Below are positions 14,663 through 23,384 of a stretch of 62,224 bases of DNA, in pieces. Numbering within the stretch: position 1 is the stretch's first letter; each line of letters begins with the position of its first letter. The position numbers and the translations under genes are program-made. The notes beneath the pieces were generated by a model. That model was not told where the DNA came from and did no database searches. It saw nothing but the letters and a program-made list of their open reading frames with translations. Source of the DNA: a virus; the IMG/VR virus record IMGVR_UViG_3300032291_003678, positions 1 through 62,224 of that record. One strand, written 5' to 3'.

Positions 14663-14866
14663 TTAAATTACTTGTAAAATTTTAGTTTCTTTAACACTTT
14701 TAACTTGGAAATCAATGCTTCCACCTTCATTTTCATACATTTTAGTAACTTTTACTTCTGCATCTGTTACGCTTACTGCATCTACTAAATACTGTTCGGT
14801 AATTTTTGTTTGTTTACCTTTTTCATTGAAGTCTACAATAGACACGTTTGCTAAAAAATAACTCAT
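14663..14866 (-). CDS. DUF4494-like phage protein
   Basis: 67 aa. KQTKITEQYLVDAVSVTDAEVKV fits the DUF4494 pattern (E.YLVDA.S.TEAE), common in Bacteroidota phages and prophages, function unknown. Supports the host assignment. Confidence 0.7.
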   Translation of the reverse strand: MSYFLANVSIVDFNEKGKQTKITEQYLVDAVSVTDAEVKVTKMYENEGGSIDFQVKSVKETKILQVI

Positions 14867-14873
14867 TTTTAAT

Positions 14874-15182
14874 TTAATTTAAGGTTTCTAATAATTTTTT
14901 TACTTTAATACACATTTCATAATCTTCTACTTCCTCGAAGTATACTAATCCCATTTCTAAAGCAGGTTCCCATTCATCTTCATTAACTGTTAAAATAACT
15001 TCATCCATTTCTTCATCATCAGTTAAGGTAACAATAAATAGATCAACCATTGAGATTTTTTTACTTTTTTTCCAAAGATGATTTAGCATCTCATAAGTTT
15101 GAATATGAATAACCTCTGGGTGTGATTCAGTATATTCAATTAAAGCGTCTGTATCTTTTAATGTTAATTTTTTGGTTTTCAT
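14874..15182 (-). CDS. Hypothetical acidic protein
   Basis: 102 aa, acidic, mixed alpha/beta (LFIVTLTDDEEMDEVILTVNEDEWEP), ending in a Lys-rich helix. Adjoins the 119-aa gene with no gap. No family recognised. Confidence 0.55.
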   Translation of the reverse strand: MKTKKLTLKDTDALIEYTESHPEVIHIQTYEMLNHLWKKSKKISMVDLFIVTLTDDEEMDEVILTVNEDEWEPALEMGLVYFEEVEDYEMCIKVKKLLETLN

Positions 15183-15542
15183 TTATTTGGTTTTACGAGG
15201 TTTTCTTATTTTAGGTCGGTCTTCAGGATAGTGATTATAAAATATTTCACATAACTCCTTTTCTAAGGTTTCAATTGCTTCCTTATCTGCTTTAGTAATA
15301 CGAATTTTTCTTTCGTTTTTCTTAGGCTCATATTTGATTTTTAAAGCACTTAATTGTGCTTCTTTTTTATCAAATGTAGCCCATTCAGGAGATTTAATTT
15401 CAACTGATAATGGACCATTGGAGTGTTTGGTTTTATCCCAAATCCAAGTAAATGTTTCACCATTGTGATCCTTAAATTCTTGTGTGTATTGTAAAATAGG
15501 AGTATCGTTTTCTGCTATTCTACCTCGTCTTTCTACTTTCAT
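15183..15542 (-). CDS. Conserved-looking hypothetical protein
   Basis: 119 aa, basic C-terminus (RPKIRKPRKTK). A beta region, FTWIWDKTKHSNGPLSVEIK, then a long charged helix. The lead gene of a transcript beginning at the promoter variant 15547-15558. Function unknown. Confidence 0.55.
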   Translation of the reverse strand: MKVERRGRIAENDTPILQYTQEFKDHNGETFTWIWDKTKHSNGPLSVEIKSPEWATFDKKEAQLSALKIKYEPKKNERKIRITKADKEAIETLEKELCEIFYNHYPEDRPKIRKPRKTK

Positions 15543-15546
15543 AACC

Positions 15547-15558
15547 TTAATATACGAA
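15547..15558 (-). promoter_or_regulatory. Phage promoter motif, variant
   Basis: CTTAATATACGAA on the plus strand, only about 5 bases from the start codon of the 119-aa gene. The transcript could be nearly leaderless. Confidence 0.45.
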
Positions 15559-15565
15559 AAAAATT

Positions 15566-15991
15566 TTACTTAGCCAAACTTTTTACTTCTTTTATATGCT
15601 TACATTCTCTGTCCTTAGCTCTCCATACTCCTGGACAATTACAAGTGTATTTGAATCCATTTCGTTTAGTAACATATTCTCCATCTCCACTTGATGATTT
15701 GAATTTCCAAGTATCAATTTCTTTTACTTGTTCTTGTTTTGATATTTTTTGTGTCCATTTTATATCACTCAATTCAGTATTTGGGTGACATGGTATCCAA
15801 CCGGGAACAATATATCTACCACTAAGTGTATTTACTATACTTGGTGGAATTAAAGATTCAATTTGGTATTTGTGTACTTGAACTATAGATGTTTTTACAT
15901 TGGGGTTATCTATAGTAATAGCAGTATTAGAATATACTGTATAATCTTCCATAAAACCACAATTCCAAGTATTTGAAACATTGTATAACAT
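15566..15991 (-). CDS. SWIM zinc-finger protein
   Basis: 141 aa. The C-terminal CNCPGVWRAKDRECKHI fits the SWIM pattern CxC...CxH, a zinc fold that binds DNA or proteins. The N-terminal 95 residues match nothing I recognise. Own promoter at 16018-16028, AAAGGTT leader. Confidence 0.75.
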   Translation of the reverse strand: MLYNVSNTWNCGFMEDYTVYSNTAITIDNPNVKTSIVQVHKYQIESLIPPSIVNTLSGRYIVPGWIPCHPNTELSDIKWTQKISKQEQVKEIDTWKFKSSSGDGEYVTKRNGFKYTCNCPGVWRAKDRECKHIKEVKSLAK

Positions 15992-16017
15992 AACCTTTCT
16001 TTTTTAAATTTATACTT

Positions 16018-16028
16018 AAATATACGAA
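16018..16028 (-). promoter_or_regulatory. Phage promoter motif
   Basis: Recurrent motif upstream of the SWIM protein gene. Confidence 0.6.
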
Positions 16029-16051
16029 AGAAATTTTAAATATCCAAATTT

Positions 16052-16732
16052 TTAGTCATTGTATGATATAAAATCATCATTTTTATCTTTATCATCGTTT
16101 TCGTCTAATAAATTCAATGATTTGAATTGCTCATACATTGCATCATCCATTTCCCATTTAACTTCTTGGATTTTAGGTATTTCATAAGTATCTTCTATAC
16201 CTTGTATTTGTTTAGGTGTAAATATGTCTCCAATAGTTAAATAATAACAATTGTAACATAAAAATTCTAAATTTTCTTGTTTCCAATCTCGTTTATTTCC
16301 ATTTTTAAAATTAACTAGTAATGGTACTCTATAATCAGATACACGTTGTTCCTTAAATCCACAACAAGTGCATTCTTCAGCTAATATAGCTTCTTGAATT
16401 AATCTACGTTTGAATTTATCTATACTAAAGGATTCGGTGTATAATTCTCCTGATAATATTTTTTGTAGGTCAGGATCTCTACCATGATGTTTTAAAAATT
16501 TAGGGATACCTTTACCCACTTGATTTTTATGAACATCAAATAGTGTTGGTGAGTTAAGATCGTTATCGTCTACTCTGAATGATTTGAAATATGGTTTAAT
16601 GTGTTGGTAGGAACAGTTTAAGTATCGAGCTGCTGCTCTAATACTTTTAGTAACCTTCATTGCACGTAACAAATCTTCTTTTGAGTATATTTTTGGTTTG
16701 GGACCCTTACGAAAATCATTTGGATGAGCCAT
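16052..16732 (-). CDS. HTH plus degenerate HNH zinc-domain protein
   Basis: 226 aa. Residues 20-50 look like a helix-turn-helix (DLLRAMKVTKSIRAAARYLN). Residues 115-165 hold two Cys pairs (CTCC and CYNC) framing an HNH-like core. The usual catalytic His residues are replaced (DYRVPL, CYNCYY), so cleavage activity is doubtful and a DNA-binding regulatory role is more likely. It could instead be a decayed homing endonuclease. First of a gene run continuing toward 15566. Confidence 0.65.
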   Translation of the reverse strand: MAHPNDFRKGPKPKIYSKEDLLRAMKVTKSIRAAARYLNCSYQHIKPYFKSFRVDDNDLNSPTLFDVHKNQVGKGIPKFLKHHGRDPDLQKILSGELYTESFSIDKFKRRLIQEAILAEECTCCGFKEQRVSDYRVPLLVNFKNGNKRDWKQENLEFLCYNCYYLTIGDIFTPKQIQGIEDTYEIPKIQEVKWEMDDAMYEQFKSLNLLDENDDKDKNDDFISYND

Positions 16733-16737
16733 ATAAC

Positions 16738-17166
16738 TTATTTTTCATTTAGAAAATCGGGTATTATTTGAGATAAATAATTATAAAGATCTTCAGCGGT
16801 TTTTAGAAATACTTCTACTTCAGTTCCATCTTCTTTAGTTTCAATCAAGTAATTTATTGTACCATCTAAATTGGTACGTTCATATAGATAGAATGTAATT
16901 AATTCATATACATTCGTCCCCCAAGTTAATAACATTAATTTATCTATAACTCCATAGAATGGCTCTTCATATTCGAATAAATCTAATCCAAATTCACTTT
17001 GTAATCGAGCAGACTTATTAAGTGCTTTTTCATATTGCTCTATAAGTGATATAAATAGAATTTTCTTTTTGAATGCCTTATTTCGTCTTTGTTTTTTAAT
17101 TAAAACTGGAGAATTAAGCAGTTGTTCAAAGGCTTCGTGAAGGCTATTTTGTAGGTTGAGATCCAT
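16738..17166 (-). CDS. Hypothetical protein
   Basis: 142 aa, helical with a basic patch (KKQRRNKAFKKKILF). It overlaps the gene upstream by 23 bases and sits 5 bases before the HTH/HNH gene, so all are co-transcribed. Function unknown. Confidence 0.55.
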   Translation of the reverse strand: MDLNLQNSLHEAFEQLLNSPVLIKKQRRNKAFKKKILFISLIEQYEKALNKSARLQSEFGLDLFEYEEPFYGVIDKLMLLTWGTNVYELITFYLYERTNLDGTINYLIETKEDGTEVEVFLKTAEDLYNYLSQIIPDFLNEK

Positions 17167-17470
17167 TTTTTTCTAATTCTTTATATAAACTATCAATTTG
17201 GGAACATTTACGATAATCCTCTATTCTAATAAAGTATTCTAATGAAGCTTTTAGTGTAGGTAAGTAATTATCTTTAGTTATTACTATGTTAGCCTCTAGT
17301 TGCGGAATAGCACATACCGTAAATTCTTTTTTGTTGTCTTTAATAGCATGTTTCATCCCGTCTACAACGTTTTCAAATATAGAATGTTGTACTTTAGGAG
17401 CAAAAAGGGTATCTAAAATACCCCTTGTACTATACTCCTTTAATAATATGTTAGGCAGGTGTCTCTTCAT
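17144..17470 (-). CDS. Hypothetical protein
   Basis: 108 aa using ATG at 17470 (MKRHLPNILLKEYSTRGI); the longer frame would overlap the upstream gene far more. Helical with a predicted beta segment EFTVCAIPQLEANIVIT. Operon member with overlaps at both ends. Function unknown. Confidence 0.55.
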   Translation of the reverse strand: MKRHLPNILLKEYSTRGILDTLFAPKVQHSIFENVVDGMKHAIKDNKKEFTVCAIPQLEANIVITKDNYLPTLKASLEYFIRIEDYRKCSQIDSLYKELEKNGSQPTK

Positions 17471-17876
17471 TATCGGAACTTTTTGGTTGGGCTTCTCCTT
17501 CCATACTTCCACCTAATACTTTATCTTTGATAAAAGTAAATACTGAATCTAGTGGGATTTGGAAGTTAGCAGCCATTTTGTCAGGTGCGTCTGTATCTCT
17601 ATCAAATTCTAAACCATAGTCAACGAATTTTTTAGATACTGCTGTTGATATTGAACTTTGTAGTGTATCAACTTCTTCAGGTGTTAAGTTAGTTAATACT
17701 TCTCCGTTTTCGTTTACAGGGAAAAATTTAACTTTAATACCTTTTTTGGTTGGGTTTTTATTTACATCTACTACTACTTTAAAGCTTTCACCACCAATAG
17801 TAGCGTTATAGTTTAATTCACCTTCTTCTTTAAGAAGTTCTTCGTTTAAGAAGAAATCACGTAATTTGAATTCCAT
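17451..17876 (-). CDS. Hypothetical protein with LNE-type N-terminal peptide
   Basis: 141 aa. It opens with FKLRDFFLNEELLKEE, another short amphipathic peptide with an LxE site like T4 capsid-targeting peptides, then a beta-rich domain (NATIGGESFKVVVDVN) and a disordered acidic tail. A packaged internal protein is possible; this is inference. Located at the boundary between the accessory genes and the glycan cluster. Confidence 0.5.
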   Translation of the reverse strand: MEFKLRDFFLNEELLKEEGELNYNATIGGESFKVVVDVNKNPTKKGIKVKFFPVNENGEVLTNLTPEEVDTLQSSISTAVSKKFVDYGLEFDRDTDAPDKMAANFQIPLDSVFTFIKDKVLGGSMEGEAQPKSSDNEETPA

Positions 17877-17908
17877 ATTGTTAATTTTGGTATAAATATT
17901 AAAGGATA

Positions 17909-18766
17909 TTAAAAAATTTCATATTCAATTTCAATATCTGATAGACCCCAATTATCTTCATTTTTACTTTGAGTAAAATTTTCAACCCATTCCCAAGCAT
18001 CATTATAATGTTGTTTTGATGGAGAAGAACCATCATTTCCCATTCCTGTATGAGATAAATGATATACAGGCAAATTAAAATTAGCCTTTATATTAAATCC
18101 ATTTAATACTGCCTTTTTCTGTACATTCGTATCATTAAAGCAAGCATATATCATTTGTTCCTCAAATCCCTTTATACTATGCCATATATCTTTATGAGCA
18201 AATTGAAAATCACCACAACAATTAATTAAACTATATTCGTCATTTGGTGTCACTTTAGCAGGATAATATATAGGTTGAACTTCAATATCTATTTTATCTC
18301 TAAAACTTCTCCAATTATCAAATCCAACTTTTTCCAATTCAGAATATTCAATATCTCTTCTAGCTACTGAGTAAAATGTATTTTTGTCTATGTTAGATAT
18401 AAAATCATGGAGATATTCTTTTTTAGGTGCAATTATATCCATTGTGGAGCATACTATCCAGTCAGCAGTGCATCTTCTAAGCATTAGGTTTTGAGAGATA
18501 ACTCCATTAAAGGGGCTTACATTAGGGTTAAAATTAGATAAAATTTTTGCTATATGTTCTTCAATAATAAAATGTCTAATTTTACCAGTTTTGGGTATTT
18601 GGTCTTCTAATTCCCATAACAGAGGTTTTTTACCTATTGGGGTATTCCAATCACAAAACCAAACTTCATCAAACGTTTCTATCATAGAGGTTAAACATGT
18701 TACAATTCTTTCATTTTCTTTATAACCATCATTTCTACACCCTAATAATATCGCTGTTTTTTCCAT
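17909..18766 (-). CDS. GT-A glycosyltransferase-like protein
   Basis: 285 aa. Family-2-like features: N-terminal LLGCRND, an acidic metal-site candidate near ADWIVCSTMDI, and a C-terminal acceptor motif GDFQFAHKDIWHSIKGFEEQ like that of chondroitin/LgtA-type enzymes. Probably transfers a sugar made by this cluster. Last gene of the glycan operon. Confidence 0.7.
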   Translation of the reverse strand: MEKTAILLGCRNDGYKENERIVTCLTSMIETFDEVWFCDWNTPIGKKPLLWELEDQIPKTGKIRHFIIEEHIAKILSNFNPNVSPFNGVISQNLMLRRCTADWIVCSTMDIIAPKKEYLHDFISNIDKNTFYSVARRDIEYSELEKVGFDNWRSFRDKIDIEVQPIYYPAKVTPNDEYSLINCCGDFQFAHKDIWHSIKGFEEQMIYACFNDTNVQKKAVLNGFNIKANFNLPVYHLSHTGMGNDGSSPSKQHYNDAWEWVENFTQSKNEDNWGLSDIEIEYEIF

Positions 18767-18770
18767 AAAT

Positions 18771-19742
18771 TTACTTTTTATAATAATTTAACCAATACTC
18801 AATCATTTCATCTAGCATAGTTTCAAAAGTATAAGTAGGTTCCCATCCAGTTAATTGTTTTAATTTAGTAGAATCTCCTTTTAAATCATTTAATTCTTCA
18901 GGTCTAAGATATTTTTCATCTTGTACAACATATAACTTCCAATCTAAATTTAATGATGAAAAAACATATTCACATAATTCTTTTACTGAATGAGATATAC
19001 CTGTAGCACATACATAATCATCTGAATGGGTTTGTTGAAGTATTTCCCACATAGCTTTAACATAATCTTTGGCATGTCCCCAGTCTCTTGTAGCTTCTAA
19101 ATTACCTAATTTAAGGTTATCAGATAATCCTAATTTGATTTTAACAGCTTCTTTTACTACTTTATTAGTCACGAAATTAGTTCCTCTACGAGGGGATTCA
19201 TGATTGAATAAAATACCATTAGAAATAAACATTCCATAAGAATTTCTATAATTACGACAAATATTATAACTAAAAACTTTAGCACACCCATAAGGGGATA
19301 CAGGATTAAGTTGGGTTGTTTCTCTTTGAAATCCATCTTCATCTATAGTGTTCCCAAACATTTCTGATGATGAGGCTTGATAGATTTTGATATTGGGTTT
19401 AATTAATCTAACAGCCTCTAGTAAATTTAAAGTACCTATTCCAGTTGCTTGGGAGGTATAAACAGGTTGATCAAATGATATAGCAACGTGAGATTGTGCT
19501 CCTAAATTATAAATCTCATCAGGCATATATTTAGTAATAATTCTTACTAAAGAAGCCATATCTGTTAAATCAGCATATTCTAATTTAATTTTAGTAAAAA
19601 CACTATCTAACCTAAAAGTTTGATTTTCAGCTACTGAATTTCGTTTTAAGGTTCCTATTACTTCATATCCTTTTTCTATTAAAAGTTCAGCTAAATAAGA
19701 CCCATCTTGTCCATTAATACCCGTTATTATGGCTTTTTTCAT
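18771..19742 (-). CDS. gmd: GDP-mannose 4,6-dehydratase
   Basis: 323 aa SDR enzyme. NAD(P)-binding GINGQDGSY at the N-terminus, SSSEMFG, catalytic Tyr-Lys in YGCAK, and C-terminal ATRDWGHAKDYV, all characteristic of Gmd. It converts GDP-D-mannose to GDP-4-keto-6-deoxymannose. Its start overlaps the stop of the PLP enzyme gene by 4 bases. The length is slightly short of typical 345-370 aa enzymes but all core motifs are present. Confidence 0.92.
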   Translation of the reverse strand: MKKAIITGINGQDGSYLAELLIEKGYEVIGTLKRNSVAENQTFRLDSVFTKIKLEYADLTDMASLVRIITKYMPDEIYNLGAQSHVAISFDQPVYTSQATGIGTLNLLEAVRLIKPNIKIYQASSSEMFGNTIDEDGFQRETTQLNPVSPYGCAKVFSYNICRNYRNSYGMFISNGILFNHESPRRGTNFVTNKVVKEAVKIKLGLSDNLKLGNLEATRDWGHAKDYVKAMWEILQQTHSDDYVCATGISHSVKELCEYVFSSLNLDWKLYVVQDEKYLRPEELNDLKGDSTKLKQLTGWEPTYTFETMLDEMIEYWLNYYKK

Positions 19743-20893
19743 ACATTTTTATTTATAATATTTGTAATTTTTAATATATCAGATTCAGTTAAATCTTGAT
19801 GATTAGGTAAATAAAATCCAAATTTATCTATTATATCAGAATTTGGAAGATTTACTCTTTTATAATTTTCATACCATACTGGTTTATTCCCTAAATTTCC
19901 TGCTATCAAAGGTCTAACTTCAATGTTAGCTTCAATTAAATCCTTTATAATTTGATCTTTATTTTTACTTACAACAGGTATTGCAAAATTAGAAATAAAA
20001 TTATCTAAGTTTGTTTCTAGGTTTAATTCATTATTAGTTAAATTTTTTAAATAGAACTTAAAATTTAAGTTTCGTTTTTGAGAATAGTTATCTAATTTGT
20101 CTATAGCTCTTAAACCAATAAATGCTTGTAAATCTGTAGATCTTAAATTCATCCCTGGTAGATAGAAATTGTATAATGAACTAAAGCTATCAGTATTATA
20201 TTTAGTGTTGTAAATGTTTTGATCTTCAAGAGATAAATCTCTAGACCAGCCATGACTTCTCATCATTAACAAAGAGTTATATAGAGATTTATCATTTGTA
20301 TTAACAAAACCCCCTTCAATAGTACTTAAATGATGTCCGAAATACATTGAAAAGAATGATGCTAAACCAAATGTACCCAAATATTTTTCTTTATGTTTAG
20401 AACCCATACTCTCACATACATCTTCTAAAAGTAAAACATTGTATTTATTACATAATTTTAAAATATGTTCCATATCAGGAACTAATCCTAATACAGATAC
20501 CAATATAAGAGTACTTGGTGATTCAGTTTTGAATATTTCTTCTAAATGTTCTAAATCACAAGATAAGTCATTTAAATTGCAATCACATAAAATTGGTTCT
20601 AAACCTAATAACATTGGTGAAGATAAATCTGTAGCCCAACTTAATGATGGAACAACTACTTTATTATTTTTTAAACGATTTGTAAACTTTAAAGCAGCTA
20701 ATGTTAATAAAATTGAAGAAGAACCTGAATTGACAAATACCGAGTATTTAGTTCCTATTTTATTAGCCCATTTCTTTTCTAATTGAACTGTTAATTCACC
20801 TTTAGTAAGTTTAGGTATTTCATCTTGAGATAACCACTCAATTAAGTGATTGATATCATTTTTATCTATAGTATCGCTAACTAATTTAATCAT
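19739..20893 (-). CDS. ColD/RfbH-like PLP sugar 3-dehydratase
   Basis: 384 aa of the DegT/DnrJ/EryC1 fold (VPSLSWATDLSSP, LLLEDVCESMGSK, RSHGWSRD). The internal-aldimine Lys is replaced by His in SMYFGHHLSTIEGG. In GDP-colitose ColD and CDP-sugar E1/RfbH this Lys-to-His change marks 3-dehydratases rather than aminotransferases. The predicted product, given the neighbouring gmd, is GDP-4-keto-3,6-dideoxymannose. The motif is seen; the substrate is inferred. Confidence 0.85.
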   Translation of the reverse strand: MIKLVSDTIDKNDINHLIEWLSQDEIPKLTKGELTVQLEKKWANKIGTKYSVFVNSGSSSILLTLAALKFTNRLKNNKVVVPSLSWATDLSSPMLLGLEPILCDCNLNDLSCDLEHLEEIFKTESPSTLILVSVLGLVPDMEHILKLCNKYNVLLLEDVCESMGSKHKEKYLGTFGLASFFSMYFGHHLSTIEGGFVNTNDKSLYNSLLMMRSHGWSRDLSLEDQNIYNTKYNTDSFSSLYNFYLPGMNLRSTDLQAFIGLRAIDKLDNYSQKRNLNFKFYLKNLTNNELNLETNLDNFISNFAIPVVSKNKDQIIKDLIEANIEVRPLIAGNLGNKPVWYENYKRVNLPNSDIIDKFGFYLPNHQDLTESDILKITNIINKNV

Positions 20894-20896
20894 AAT

Positions 20897-21460
20897 TTAT
20901 TCTTTTATATAAAACCAACTACCATCTCCAAAAACACCTTTTGGTTCCTTATCTAAAAAAAATTCTTTTAATGCTTTTTGAATTGGGGGAAAAGGATAAT
21001 CATGTCCCGCAATTACACCTCCAACTTTAACTTTTTTAGACCAATTTTCTAAATCTTCTTTAACTGATGAGTATTGATGATTACCATCTATATAAACAAA
21101 ATCAATACTTTCTGGTTGTAAATAATCAGCGTATTGAGAAGAAGGCATTTTATTTTTTCTTATATTAGGATATTTAGCTAAAACTGTATCGAATATTTTT
21201 TCTGCTTGTTTTAACTCTGCTTCTTGTTTATCAAGATCCCAAGTATAATCATCTTCAGTGTATTTAGACCATGGGTCTACACAATTTAAAGTACTATTTG
21301 GGAAAATACTTGCTATTATTTCACCACTTTCACCACAATAAGATCCAATTTCTACAAGTTGAGCATTATTGTCTCCTATGTAAGATTTAGCAGAATAGCA
21401 TAAATTAAGAAGACCTTGTCTTTGGGTTGAATCTTCTCTCATTTTATGAGTTGTTACCAT
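20897..21460 (-). CDS. Class I SAM methyltransferase (TylF / Methyltransf_24-like)
   Basis: 187 aa. SAM-binding loop VEIGSYCGESGE, then NCVDPW, and the C-terminal IDFVYIDGNHQYSSVKEDLENW with GGVIAGHDY typical of macrocin-O-methyltransferase-like enzymes. Likely methylates a hydroxyl of the cluster's sugar or glycan. Stop and start spacing to the PLP gene is 3 bases. Confidence 0.8.
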   Translation of the reverse strand: MVTTHKMREDSTQRQGLLNLCYSAKSYIGDNNAQLVEIGSYCGESGEIIASIFPNSTLNCVDPWSKYTEDDYTWDLDKQEAELKQAEKIFDTVLAKYPNIRKNKMPSSQYADYLQPESIDFVYIDGNHQYSSVKEDLENWSKKVKVGGVIAGHDYPFPPIQKALKEFFLDKEPKGVFGDGSWFYIKE

Positions 21461-21483
21461 TTTTTTATTTTTAAGTTATTAAT

Positions 21484-22512
21484 TTAATAAAAATTCATTT
21501 TATACCAAGTTAAAAATTCAGATACACCATCTTTAAGTAATTTAGTTTCAACATACCCAAATTCACTTTTATATCTTTCTAAAGAATTCCAAACAACTTT
21601 TGGAGCAGTTGCTGAAACTATACTACTTGATTTTCCTTTTTGTATTGATTTATTAGTAGCTTCTCCTACAATGCTAGCTAATTCGAATATACTACACTCT
21701 TCTTCACCGGCCAAATTATAAGTGTTATAAGTTCCATATAAAGCAATATTTAACAACATAGTTGTAAAATCTGTAATATACAAATACCTTCTAGAAGCAC
21801 TTCCATCATCAAATAATTGTATTGTCTCTGAGTCACTTAATGATTTTTGGACTATTTCACTTAATACTCTAGAATCATCTTGTAATACCCCAGGACCATA
21901 ACACAAGGAAACTCTTGCTGATATTGCATTAAATCCATTTTCTCTTAGTTTATTAACTATCATTTCTCCACTAACTTTTCCTAAAATATAAAAGTTACGT
22001 TTATTAGACATATCAATATTAATTGGATCTGTTTCACAATGGGCATCTTGTTTAGTAGAAGCTGAATATACTTCTGAGCTACTTAGATATACACAAGTTG
22101 CTTTTGGGTTAATTTCAAAGATATCATTAAATATATTACTAACTCCTATTGTATTTAATCTTAGAGTACTTATAGATTGAGCTAGGAATTTAGATGGTTG
22201 TGCATATCCAGCACAATAAAAACAAAAATCAATTTTACTTAAATTTAATTTATCATCTTTAGATAAATCAGTATCTATATAAGTAATATTAGGAGAGTTT
22301 AGTAAGTGATTGATTCTACTAGGATTTTTTGATAAACTAGTTAATATTATTTTGATATTATAATCATATTCATCATTTAAATATGAGAAAAAATCAGCTA
22401 AAAATCCTCCAATTAATCCATTAGCTCCTGTTATTAAAACACTTGTATCTTTTAATTTTAATGTGTCTACTTGTTTTAATATTCTACTGTATTCATTTTT
22501 TGAGAAATCCAT
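21484..22512 (-). CDS. NAD-dependent epimerase/dehydratase (SDR)
   Basis: 342 aa. Rossmann loop ITGANGLIGGF, then YLSSSEVYSA and catalytic YILGK, the extended-SDR signature shared with UDP-sugar decarboxylases and 4-ketoreductases. Shares the ATG/stop overlap with the transketolase C-terminal gene. In this context it could reduce a keto group on the branched sugar or its side chain. Substrate unproven. Confidence 0.8.
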   Translation of the reverse strand: MDFSKNEYSRILKQVDTLKLKDTSVLITGANGLIGGFLADFFSYLNDEYDYNIKIILTSLSKNPSRINHLLNSPNITYIDTDLSKDDKLNLSKIDFCFYCAGYAQPSKFLAQSISTLRLNTIGVSNIFNDIFEINPKATCVYLSSSEVYSASTKQDAHCETDPINIDMSNKRNFYILGKVSGEMIVNKLRENGFNAISARVSLCYGPGVLQDDSRVLSEIVQKSLSDSETIQLFDDGSASRRYLYITDFTTMLLNIALYGTYNTYNLAGEEECSIFELASIVGEATNKSIQKGKSSSIVSATAPKVVWNSLERYKSEFGYVETKLLKDGVSEFLTWYKMNFY

Positions 22513-23384
22513 TATACAAGTTTATTAATTTTAATTTTAATTGATTCAACATCTAATCCTAATATTTCATCTATTTGATGTTTTTTACCATAATTTAGGA
22601 TAAATTCTCTTGGAACTCCAATATTACTTAATTTATAAGTCATACCTTCTAAAGACTCATTAATAAAATAATTTGTAGATCCTTTATAAAAGGGTTCACA
22701 AACTATAATATTATTTATAAAATGTTTTTTTAGAGTTTCACTATCAAAAGGAATTATAGTTGAATAATATAATAAAGTAACATCTAAATTTTTTACAGCC
22801 TCATATACGGGTTTTAACATATTACCATAACATACTACTAATGCTTTAGATCCTTCTTGGATTACATTGGCTTTGCCAAATTCAACTTTAAAATCTAAAT
22901 CATGTTCATACTCACTAAGTCTAAAATAAGTAGGAGCATTATTATTATAAGTTTGATTAAATAAACTATCAAATTCATATGAATTACCTGGTGAGATAAT
23001 CTGCATGTTAGGGATAACAGATAATGTTGCTACGTCACTTGGGCAATGGTGAGTACATCCTAACCCAGCATAATCATATGAGTTACCAATGCTAATAAAA
23101 TTACCATTTACATTTTGGTAACCAAAATCATCTTTTAATTGTTCTAATGCTCTTTCAACAATAAATGGAGCAATAGTATGAACAACGGGTATCATATTAG
23201 CTTTACTCATTCCTGATGCTAAACTAATTGTTGCTTGTTCTAGAATTCCTATATTATAGGTTCGGTCTGGGTAGTTTTTAAAGCATTTGTTAAATCCAAA
23301 TACTCCAATATCCCCTAAAAGAAGACATAAATTATCATCTTTAGACATTATATTTGAAATAGTTGTTACAAATTGTTTTCTCAT
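22512..23384 (-). CDS. Transketolase-like C-terminal subunit
   Basis: 290 aa covering the pyrimidine-binding and C-terminal domains (LLLGDIGVFGF, NIGILEQATISLASGMSKAN, THHCPSDVATLSVIPNM). The Glu in ILEQ should be the TPP-activating residue. The partner domain is the adjacent gene, so this is a two-subunit transketolase. Such split pairs occur in secondary sugar pathways. Overlaps the neighbour by 4 bases. Confidence 0.88.
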   Translation of the reverse strand: MRKQFVTTISNIMSKDDNLCLLLGDIGVFGFNKCFKNYPDRTYNIGILEQATISLASGMSKANMIPVVHTIAPFIVERALEQLKDDFGYQNVNGNFISIGNSYDYAGLGCTHHCPSDVATLSVIPNMQIISPGNSYEFDSLFNQTYNNNAPTYFRLSEYEHDLDFKVEFGKANVIQEGSKALVVCYGNMLKPVYEAVKNLDVTLLYYSTIIPFDSETLKKHFINNIIVCEPFYKGSTNYFINESLEGMTYKLSNIGVPREFILNYGKKHQIDEILGLDVESIKIKINKLV

